From Branchiostoma floridae (Eukaryota > Chordata > Leptocardii > Amphioxiformes > Branchiostomatidae): DNA of 64,000 nucleotides. Every line of letters starts with the position of its first letter. Position 1 is the first letter of the stretch. Shown one piece after another: positions 23,601 through 35,600 of the stretch. Under the pieces are notes generated by a model. The model worked only from the letters and a program-made list of their open reading frames with translations, searched no databases and was not told the DNA's origin. Where the stretch lies: positions 3,164,878-3,228,877 of the forward strand of contig NC_049984.1 of the NCBI RefSeq assembly GCF_000003815.2, given 5' to 3'. Position numbers and translations under genes: made by a program.

Positions 23601-26600
23601 ACCTAAATACCCGTACCTTAACAAATTAAATCACTGTTGAACACTACTTTTTGAGACTAAAGATAGGTAAATTCCTAATCAAAGATGACAATTGTGATAA
23701 TCATGCAGTTAAAAATTAAGAAAACTTTGTTTTGAGGTTCAAATATTTAAATCCTCATACAAATATGATAATTTCTCACTAAAGAAGACCATTTGCTACA
23801 TTTATAACTTAGCGTTAATTGATCAAACTTGCTTAGGTACAGGTAAAGGTCCGGACCTGTACCTAAACACGTGTACCTGTACCTGTACTTAAAATTTATC
23901 TAGGTACACAGCTCTAACAGTAAGACTTGGCCTGGAAACACAACAAGGCTTAGAATTTTTTTCCATCCCACTCATTGTTTGGGAGCCCATGTTGTTGATT
24001 TCTTGGAGAAATATGTCACTTTAAGCTTATCAAATATCAGTTTCATGTCATTTTGGGATGGGATAAAATCATTTTTCCTCCTGACAAGCAAATTTCTGTC
24101 CTGGGACAGCCCTGAAACACAATGTCTCACTGCCGGGGGCTGACTGGGCCTCCTCACGGATCTTGTGGCCATTTTACCCAAACTTAAGAGAACCATTCCC
24201 TTTCTTACAGTCACCAATATCTTTATCACTATTAAATACATAGACAACATACATCATTGTTCATCTGTGGGAACTTGAACTCTATTTTTAAGTATGCGTT
24301 AGTAAGTTTAAAGTTGTTGTGAGCTAAACACATTTTAACCACACAAGACTGTCAGGTTTTACATTCAATTATTTCATTCATCATCCATTCATTCATTCAT
24401 TCTTCCATTTGTTTGTTAAATCATTTATTCATTCACTCATTCAGTCACTCACTCAATTGCTCACTCATCCATTCAACCATTGATTTACGTCCATTCATTC
24501 AATGTTGCTTATCATTTCTCTGTATGCATGTATTACAAGGTCAGTTTTCTAAAGCTTTGTTCCATACTACACATACCAGACCAGTACTCTATAACAGTGT
24601 TTTGACACATAAAAAACCGTGCTATAGGGCACCGACCTGGTATTATGTTCAGCAATGATAGACCCCAATACAGACAGCATATTGAATAAAACATTAAGTA
24701 GGAAGAGTGGAGGATTATAATCGCAGCATGGGGGATTGGTACCAGACACGCACCGCATTATGTTTGCTATGTCGAGTGAATAACTGCACCAAACACGCAG
24801 ACAGTGGACTTATCCCGACAGTCATGTTGTACTAAATCTTTCCATCACAAATCCTGATCATTTAAGTTACTGTAAATGCATTTAAGTTCGCTGGGGTTTA
24901 ATTTTGCGGTGGCGGGACAAAGGACTTTTCGCCGTGGTTTTAATTTCGCGGTAACACGTTAGACTGCAGTCTAATACCGTAATAGAAAAATGTTTGCGGT
25001 GGTTTTAAGTTTGCGATGAAGTGGTCACCGCGAAACTGCGAACATTAGTCCACCACAAACATTTCTGCATTTACAGTGTACTCTCCATATCAATAACATA
25101 TTGTTTACTTAGTAGTGTTTTAAGATTTATTGTGCATCCAAGATATAGTAGTAGTCGGAAAAATTACAGTAAGAGGAGCACCGGTGTATTTTTCCGACTA
25201 CTACCATATCTCTGCGACTCAACCTCTGCTTGGAGAGTACAAAGGCCCTGCAGTCATAAAAAATATGGAGCTAGAGGGCGAAATAAAACTAAAAATTGTA
25301 AAATGGTTGGGGTAAAGGTAACGGCTAATCCAAAACATAAAGAAAAAAGTTTTCAGCTTGAAAAAAGTACAAAAACACTATTTTTGTACAGTAACAGCAC
25401 CTGTACCCACACTTTAAGGAGCTTATAATATAAAGGAAAATTTGCTACACCAGAAAGTTGGTGAATGGTTTCATTAATGGTGAAAATTTGCTGAGTGGTA
25501 ATTTTTATTTTTATTTTTTTCCCCAAAAAATAGGAGCGAGCGAATCCGTGAACCAAGAAATTAAATCGGTGTGGCCTTAACAACCCATTCACTGGCCCCG
25601 CATGGCACCCAGACAGGGATTATGTAACAGGCTTTTCTTGGAATCCCATGTTCTCTAATTATGCTGAGCTCCATTCAAACAGTTCAAGCCTTTTCCTGGG
25701 AAACAGTTTGTTGACTGCTATTTCCGGAGTAACTAGAAACACGATCAAACAAATTTGAAAGCCCTCCTTCCAAGAAATGTAAGTTAGTGGCAGACTTCCA
25801 AAGTGAAATATTGCTGTATTACATTAGGCCATGTTGATTTGATTATATGGATGACATACCCGCGCATCAATTCATGACTGTTTCCAAAAATAAAAGTTTT
25901 AAACCATACAGTAAATCGTACAAAGCAGCTTGCAAATAAGCAAATATATGCCATGGATCTAAAAAGAAAAACATATCTGAAAATGAATACTAATGTCATA
26001 ACAGGGCTCGAAATACCACCTGCATATGCAGGTTAGTGCAGGTAAAATTGGAGCTGTGCAGGTATTTCTGGTGTCTACCTGCACCTAACCTGCACTGGTC
26101 CATGTACTGGGTTTTATACATAACTTTCATATGATGTAGGTGTATATGGATTGTTATAAGCTACATTGACTGTTACCACCTATAAAGTGTAAAAGAAAAA
26201 ATAGGAATGGTTCCTGAATAATTTTAGTATTAATCTATTCTTCCTAAATTCAGAGTGGTGCAGGTAATATTTGTCGGGTGCAGGTAATTTTCAATGTTCC
26301 CTGCACCAGTGCAGGTATGCAGAAAAAAGTATTTCGAGCCCTGGGTACACATTCTTGATCTATTGTTCGGTATACTAATATTATTCTGTGTGTTCATTCA
26401 GTATGTTCATCCTTCCTCACCACTTAGATTTCATAACGAAGACAACTTTTTTGTCCAACGTTTTTGTTATTCAAACGACTGCATCAGTTTTGGGGTTCCT
26501 AGAGGATGTCATCCACATAATCAAATCAACATGGCCTTACCAGGAAAGGAGAACTAGCCAAACTTCCGCTGTGCATAATGCAGTTCCAAGAAATTTCACT

Positions 26601-29600
26601 TGATATTGGCAGAGTTCCGATGAAATGAAGTTACATTATCAGGCAAGAGGGAGAAATGAGGGAAAATGCAGTAACACCTCTGGTGGGGGTGCGAGCGTTT
26701 TGGGGAGATCCATTCATGATCAATGAAGGGACCAACACTACAACTGTATGTTTTTAGAAGATTGCAGCTGTGATTATGATCAGAGCTTTTTACTGATTTA
26801 ACCATTTTAAGCATTGCAATCATTCACCAAAGAGAAATAATCAGAACCAGTTTTACCACATTTTCTTGATTAAATTATGCATCCCTGATTTGGGCAAGGG
26901 AGACACTCAAATAATTGCACCCCTTCTCCACCAATCTTGAACACATTTTTATTGTATCAAATTACCTTATATTTATGCACAAACATATATCCATTTCAGT
27001 GTACAGTGGAAGCCAGTTAATTGCACGCCGGATAAACGCACACTTCGGTCAATTGCATGGAATCCCAAAATCCCGTGGCGGTGCGGTCCAACTGGGTAAC
27101 TTCGCATTATCGCACACGCCGGATAATTGCACGGGATTCGCCGGCAAATTGGGTGTGCAATTAAGCGGCTTCCACTGTATTCAACTTTGAAGCACTGACA
27201 AAAACAGTCATAGGTAACGCAGATACCAGATCTACGGGTCTGCTGGTATTCAGCTTGACTTGACTTGCTCTATTTACCACCCAAGAAACAGGAACTGATA
27301 GATTTACGACAAGCAGTTCCACAGGTCACTTGGCTGGTACATGAAGTTTGGGAGCCATTTGGCTTACTTCCTAAAGTCATGCATGGAAAGGCAAGGTAAA
27401 GCATTCTCTAAAGAGGTTTGGTATGGCCAGGCCTGTCTGCAGGACCTAGCAGTCAGTCCCGGGATGGAAATTTGCTTGTCGTGACGGACAGAAATTTCAT
27501 CCCATCTGTACGAGAAAACGGAACTTGATGACATGAAATCGGTGAAAATGTATTTCAAAATGTCCCAAATAATCAATTCTGCTGCAAGATTATTAAGATA
27601 GCTGAAACCTGCCCACATACTATATATAATTGTAATCCATCCAGGGGTTCTTGAGTTATGCTGACTACAAAAATCTGGAAACAAAGACAGACACACACAC
27701 ACACAAACACAGACAGGCACACACACGCACACACACAGACAGACACACACACAAACACAGACATACATACAGATACACACACAAACACAGACAGACAGAT
27801 ACACACACAAACACAGACAGACAGACACAGACAGACAGACAGACACACACACACACACACTATATCTCCATTTTTCACTGAGATAACAAACAAACAAACA
27901 AACAAACCTCTCGCAGTGTACTGATGACCTGATCGTCCTCTGTAGCCATCCCCAGCACAGTTCTGGCCCCCTCTAACACGGCGAGACACACAGACAGGCA
28001 AACACACATCAAACAAACAAACAAACCTCTCCCAGTGTACTGATGACCTGGTCCTCCTCTGTAGCCATCCCCAGCAAAGTTCTGGCCCCCTCTTACACGG
28101 CGAGACACACAGACAGGCAAACACACATCAAACAAACAAACCTCTCCCAGTGTACTGATGACCTGGTCCTCCTCTGTAGCCATCCCCAGCACAGTTCTGG
28201 CCCCCTCTAACACAGCGAGACACACAGACAGGCAAACACACATCAAACAAACAAACAAACCTCTCCCAGTGTACTGATGACCTGATCCTCCTCTGTAGCC
28301 ATCCCCAGCACAGTTCTGGCCCCCTCTAACACGGCGAGACACACAGACAGGCAAACACACATCAAACAAACAAACAAACCTCTCCCCGTGTACTGATGAC
28401 CTGGTCGTCCTCTGTAGCCATCCCCAGCACAGTTCTGGCCCCCTGTAACACGACGAGACACACAGACAGGCAAACACACATCAAACAAACAAACAAACAA
28501 ACCTCTCCCAGTGTACTGATGACCTGATCCTCCTCTGTAGCCATCCCCAGCACAGTTCTGGCCCCCTCTAACACGGCGAGACACACAGACAGGCAAACAC
28601 ACATCAAACAAACAAACAAACAAACAAACCTCTCCCAGTGTAATGATGACCTGGTCCTCCTCTGTAGCCATCCCCAGCACAGTTCTGGCCCCCTCTAACA
28701 CGGCGAGACACACAGACAGGCAAACACAAACAAACAAACAAACAAACCTCTCCCAGGGTACTGATGACCTGGTCCTCCTCTGTAGCCATCCCCAGCACAG
28801 TTCTGGCCCCCTCTAACACGGCGAGGTAAGAGAAGCGTAGCTGGTCTGGAGTCTGGATCAGACCCATCCGGTACTGTCTCATCTCCAGCAGTAGCTGCCG
28901 CATGTTCAGACTGTTCAGGTCGCGCGTCTTGTCCAGCTGGGTAGGGATTTCAAGACTCGTGGTTATGACATTAGGACATTCAGGTGGCCGCAACTCTAGT
29001 TTAAAGTATTTTCAATGTATTTTTGTTTTTTCTAAACTTTAACTAACATGTCACATATTGACTAACATTGTTTTGACCAACTTTGTTTCAGACTCTGTCC
29101 CCCCCAAAAAACTCATCTAAGACATATTTGCCATCATGCATATATATATACATGTATCATTATAAGGCAAAATCAACTCTACACTCTGAGTAGGTATATA
29201 AAAAAAGAGATATATAATTCACAAATAAGAAAAATAAAAAACTCTCTTGACTAGACAAAGAAAGAATGGCACATGACGTTGCCAGCAGAAGCTACAGTTT
29301 GAAAGAATGCACCACTGCTCACCAGTACCAAACACGTGTCCACTAAACAGAAGACTCCCGATCTGCCGATTCCCGCGCTACAGTGCACCACGGGGGGTCC
29401 CACGTCCGACTCCAGCGACCCCGAGTTCCTGACCTCCTGCAGGAAGTGGAGGAAGGCCGCCGGGGATTCTGGGACGCCAAAGTCCGGCCACCGCGTGTAG
29501 TGGAAGTGAAATACTTTTCTGCTCTCGTTGGTCTGGTGGGAACGGAAAAAACTTGTTACCTTCTTTATAATGAGAACAATTTGAAAACAGGTTATGTAAT

Positions 29601-32600
29601 AAACGTATTAACGCTAGTTCACCTTTATCCGCGGGGTAACCTATATCCGTTGTTTTTCCAAACGGGGTATTTAGGCACGTCAAGCTGACGGCTGGTAGTT
29701 TTAGACTGCAATATACTAAAAAAACATTGCAATTTGAAACCAACGTTCGTCGACATGATGTCCCCAAATACCCTGTTTTTAAAAGCAACGGATATAGGTT
29801 ACCCAATGGATAAAGGTGAACTAGTGTTACACAGAAAATTTAAAAAAAAAAGGCCATTTCATGGTAAGATCACTCAATTTTAGATGCCAACAACTTAATA
29901 TGTGATTGTACAATAGTCAAACCTGTGCAAGTGACCACCCCTGAATAAGGTCCAACTGGCCAATGAGTAGTTTTTCCCATTGACGCAAGCATTAAGAATC
30001 CTGTCTGTAGTGACCACCTGTCCACATATACCTGTAGACCAGATTTTACCAGTCTCTCAAATGGTGTTTTGGGGCTAGTGTGACTGCATTTCAAACTCTA
30101 TGCTCGAAGTCCTTTTTTCAGCCAGGTTTCTAATGCGGCAAAGTCAAAAGCCAGGTTGCATCATCAACATTTCAGGGTGCCCCACTTCCAAGTTATTACT
30201 TTCTTCAAATCAGTTACTTATCCATTGTCTTTTCTTCCAGTTAAATGTAACATTTTCTCTAATCAAGAAATAAAAACATTTTTTGTACATATATATATAT
30301 TAAGCTTATGCAGGTAGGTGAAGGAAAAGCAGTGTTCCAACTGCAAAATTTCACATTGCACACTGCACTACCTGGGTTTAGAATTAAGTTGCGCCAAGCA
30401 AAATGTGGTTGCATTTGCAAGTGGGTATTTCGATCACTGTTACAGTGACCACCTGTCCACATTCATGTGGACCAAATTTTACCAATCCCTCCAGTGGTGT
30501 TTTGTGGCTAGTTTGACCCTTAACCTACTGACCTTTAACCTATGCAGCAGGTAGGTCCTGATGGTGAAGTAGGGTCTGACATCCTCCTCCAGCAGCGTGA
30601 CCTTGTACCCTGTCTCCTCAAGGTCAAGTTCGTCCGAGTACCCGTTGACCTCCCCTTGGGGCCAGTACTGAGCACATTTTATCTGAGGGAGTCAATATGA
30701 GAGGGATTTGAAACAATAATGATTGGTCAAGTTCGATCCCCAACCAAGTCATACCGAAGACTTTAAAAACAGTACACGCCGCGTTGTCTTTTACTCAGCA
30801 ATTGAGAAGTAGTAAGACATTACACACCACTAATGGACTAACCACCTTCTGTAGTGACTGTAGTTAGTCTCAACCATGCAGGCACACCCACACACACACA
30901 TACAGTCTCACACTCACACAGACGCACATACACAGACAGACACACACACACAGGTCTGCCTCCAGCATTAAGCTTGTGAAAATACATTTTCATCAGTTTT
31001 ATCAAAAAAATTATTTTTACAAATTTTTTCCTGGTTCAAACAAGTATACATACAGACAAAACACCTTTTTTACACGTACAACCAGAGAGTGGAATAATCT
31101 CCCAGCGTACGTGGCACTCTCGACATCTCTTTCAACTTTTAAATCCAAAGTTTAACTTCTCCAGACTTGGGCAGTAGACCCCATGAAATTTAAAGGCTGC
31201 AGAATATGAGAATAAGAAGTAAACTTCCCTCCTTGGATGGAGGGACGGGTCTTGGGGACAGTCCTACACATACAGACTCAAGAACAAAATAACAGTTACT
31301 CACTGTTCCCTTCTCGATAACCCTGTTCAGCATGACGACTGCTTTTGTGCGCTGCTCCCAAACCATCTCCCAGAAGTGACCTATAGTGGACGGAAGTGGT
31401 CCCTGTAGGCAAACATACATCATGGATTAAACACATGGAGAAGGTTATGTTTGTGTGTATGTATGTGCATCTGTGTGTGCTTGTGGTATGTATGTGTGCG
31501 TGTGTGTGTAAAGTGCTCGAAATACTTTCTTCAGCCTTGTTGCCCAAGCGGCAACCTGAGTCAAAAGCCACTTTGCACCATCAACATTTCAGGTTGGCTA
31601 CCCATTCCAAGTTATTACTTTCTTCAAATCATCTTTTAACTACAAGTACTTGAATCTGTATGTTAAAACAAAGCTTATGCACATACATGTAGGTGGGGGA
31701 AAACTGCAAAATTTTAGGTTGCGCACTGCGCTACCTGGGTTTAAAATAAGTTGCGCCAAGCAAAATGTGGTTGAGTTTGCAAGTGGCCAAATGTGTATTT
31801 TGAGCACTTAAATAATGGTAAACATGGTTGGCAACATTTGTGTGTATGTGTGTGTGTCTTCGTGTGCGTGCTTGTGGTGTGTGACACTGGCACTTTGAAA
31901 ACTTTCCTAGTGGCGCCTTTCTTAATCTTGTTATTTGTTAATATTCAAGAATGGGACCATGACAAATGCAAGACAATTTGAGCCATAAGTGGCAACATTT
32001 TGTCAGCTGATTAGGTGCAGATATACATCATAGTAATAAAAAAACCTGCATGGATCCAATTTTACCTGCTTGTGCTCATAATGCCAACCACATGCAGAGC
32101 TCACTGCCCATTACATTGTATATCACATGTTGTAACACTTCCAGTAAATTCTATTGTTACAAAGCAGCCAGGTTTTCCGCTGATCGACTGTCAGAGAAGC
32201 ATCTTTGCCAACCACATCCGGTCTTTTGTCCAAACAATCGGAGCCTTCAGAACAGAGAATGTGGCATGCATCAAAACATCACATGGCAAGTGCAACGTAG
32301 CCTGGAAAAAACGACTACTTAACATTCTACAGGTGCCAAGAAGGGCTTTGTTGTATCAAACAGACAACCTTGTCTTTTGACTCTTATTTTCACTTCCTAT
32401 TGGACTATATAAGATTTTTCTTCACCTTATTTGCATAATATGAAGTCATTGTGTTTGGTAAGACAAAAAAAAACTGCTCTTTAACATGCAGATCTTGCTC
32501 TGTGTCACTGACGGAGGACAGACCCGATGCTGTCTGTATTGTCTGACCAATTCTTGGCACCCATAGAATGTCACGACTTGTCAGTTTTTCCAGGAAAAAT

Positions 32601-35600
32601 CGTGCCTTGGTTACGCCAGACTTGCCATGTGATGTGATGTCTTGATGCCACATTCTCTCTTCTTGACTTAAGAATTTCCTGAAGGCTGAGATTATTTGAA
32701 CAAAAGGCATGATGTGAATGGAACAAATGTTGCTCAGACAGTCTGTTTTGTGTATGTCAAACATTCATCAACGAACCTAAGTTAAAGCCTCTAGTGTACA
32801 CATTGCCTTTTACAAGAGGTAACCAGGGTGTTCAATTCAAATGGTGGCAAGCAAGAAGGTTGTCACCTTTAGCAAGCTTATTTGTCGTTTAAACCTACAT
32901 TTGTAGTTTACAAATCCAGGTGGCACACTGAGAAACTTAAGGGTATAAACTTAAGGATTTACGTGTGCCCTAAAGATATATGTCTTAACTTTTAAAGGAT
33001 TCAGGTGTGTCATGAAATGAGGTGTGTCTTAGCATTGTCTTAAGGATTCAGGTTTAAGGATTTAGTTATGCCTTCAGGATGCAGGTGTACCTCATGAAAT
33101 TAGGTATATCTTAAAGACTCAGGTGTGTCTTAAGGATTTAAGTGTGCCTTTAAGGCCATGCCAATTGATTTACGTACTTGGTTCTCAAATTTTTGAAAAT
33201 AAAAATACAGCAAGCGGACATCATAAAAGCAACAGGAAGGGAGGAAAACTCGAATATGACCATATTCCAGACTTTATACAACTTGAATATGACGGTATTC
33301 GCTCAATAAAACTCCATTAAACTCCATAAAACCTTGAGTGCACCAAGGCGTAAACTCAGCCCTCAGGCTTTGTTTTTACTATGTTTTTCCAGTTAAGCAT
33401 ATTTTTTTTCTTAAAATCTGAGAACCATCAAATCAAATTGGTGTCCTTCAGGACTGAATCCTTAAAGGTTCAGATGTGTCTTTAAGGATTCAGGCATGTC
33501 TTAAGCTAAGGCCACAACCCGTCGTATGTGCAAATACGTGCTGTCTACATGCCAAAACGTTGGCAATCTTGCGGGATCTGTAAGTGGAAAGTACCACCTC
33601 TGTACAAACTCGTAGGGAATCCGATTTTGGAGCACGCAGACACGCCGTAGAACTTAACGTGCAGGTAAAGCTTTGTGTGCCATTGGGCTGCGGATTCGCC
33701 CCCCGGTACGTGCCAGTACGGGCGACGCGCCTGCCCTGTACAGCCTGAACGTAGAAATATGTGGCCTGCAAAAAAAAAACACGTGCAGACAAATTGCACG
33801 TATGACGGGTTGTGCCCTTAGCTTTAAGGATTCAAATGTGTCTTACCTGTGCGAGAATGTACTGTCTATTTGCCTCTGTTGCCTGTGAATTAGAAAAACA
33901 GACAAGGGTTAACTACCGTGGTCAAAACAGATCCAAATCTCCTGTATGGTTTACCCTTTACCAAGCATGTAAGTTCAATCTGACAACTCGAGCCTGCTTA
34001 ACTCATCACACCCATGCTAACTATGTGTGGCACATTCAACACATTCAACAGAAATAGGGCACAAATTCATGTGACTGCATCTGCAATTGCCCTAATTTTT
34101 GCGTTAGCATGAGGCTTTGAGGTTTCCTATCAAAATATTTGGGGAATAAAAGATCATGATACAACCATAATTCTAGTATGAGAGATTCAAACTTTTTCAC
34201 TGTGCTTGGTATAAATCTTATGAATGTACATGTACATACACACACAGCTATGTTTGCAGTTAGCAAGACAAACATTCACAACAATTTTTGGCAAATATAT
34301 TTCAGCCCTTGTTATAGAACCAAACTAAACTGTCCTAAAGTGCCAAAAAATGTGTGCTTATTTCAAATTTTGGTTGGGGAGGCAGGTATTGTTTCTTGGT
34401 AATTGTGCAATTACGTACCCGAAGGCTAATTGCAAATATGTGTTGTATAGAATGATGATAATAAGTACAGTACAGTGAGATCAACAGGAGATACCTACAT
34501 TGTAGATTAAGGTACCAATGAAGTGAAAAACTAAGCTCTAGAGCTACTTCTGTATATATGGTTTGACTTCTTTGTTGGAGGCAGTGGACACGAACAGTAA
34601 TACAAGTATGAAGTACATGTATGTGGGTTCCCTGATTTTGATAGTGGAGCTGTTCTTTCTTATACGGCTTTATTTTGGTTGGCTGCGCAAACTCATATTC
34701 ATAATTCCCTCGCCTCCCATCAAAGTGTGCTAAGTAACGATTTGACAAACTACCATGAGAGCTAGCCTGAGGGCTATTCAAGAATGATAAGAGTTTGTCG
34801 CAAAATCATTGATCACTATTCTTGGAACTGTTCAGAAAAGAACACACAGTTCTGGGAAATCTACCCCTGGGGAACTGGCATTGGGGTTGTCTCCAAGATC
34901 AGTCCCTCCGTCCAGTGATGGAATTTTGCTTCTTTGTATGGAAAAAAACTACACCCATCCCATCTAAAACTAAAGATTCTTAAATTATTTTCCAAAATTT
35001 TCATAGTGAAATTTTTAACAACAGGCCATCAAACATTAGAGATTAAGTGAGTCTAAGAAAATTTAAGCCCTACATGTAGATATTTTGACAGAATTCTAAG
35101 CAAAATACAGTTCATAGCTTGGGACGCTTTCGGGACGTACTCTGTCTCTTTGTCAACCCGGTAGATCTCATCTTCTCATTTTCTTGCCACATGACGGCAA
35201 ACATTATCAGACTTTGTCACAGCACCGCAAATGACCAACCACGATGCGAGCTGATCAGGACTCCAGGGCTCTAAAAGAATCAATAAAAGTTTTCCACGAA
35301 ATCCTTGACCATTTTACCTGGAACTGTTGAGAACACGACACATGATTCTGGAAAATCTACTTATGGGGAATTGGAATTCCTAGAAGGGACATAAAATGGC
35401 CATTGGGGGTCCCATGTTCATGTTAAGGTATCTCGGTTGCGCAAACTGATATCTACTAACGATCTGTAGTTATTAAGAATTAATTTTTTTTAATTAGATG
35501 AAAACAAACATTTTATAATTACTACAGATCATTAGTAGATATCAATTTGCGCAACACTACGTTTGTAGCTTCCATCATTATGCAACGAAAAACGAAGTTT

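Larger units (their letters stand above)
32935..33845. repeat. Degenerate TTAAGGATTCAGGTGTGTC array abutting the donor of phosphatase exon 4
   Basis: Units resembling TTAAGGATTCAGGTGTGTC recur at 32935-33150, about 33455-33500 and 33828-33845, interrupted by two MITEs. The last unit runs into the exon 4 donor: on the gene strand CAG|GTAAGACACATTTGAATCC matches the array unit's reverse complement. Confidence 0.65.

Noticed and set aside
27364-28993. Several minus-strand open frames of 130-200 residues rich in Cys/Val and repeats of [10 protein letters not shown]
   Set aside because: They run through a CA/GACA microsatellite and the exon 8 duplication array. Only the authentic exon 8 (28748-28936) belongs to a gene; the rest is spacer read through by chance.
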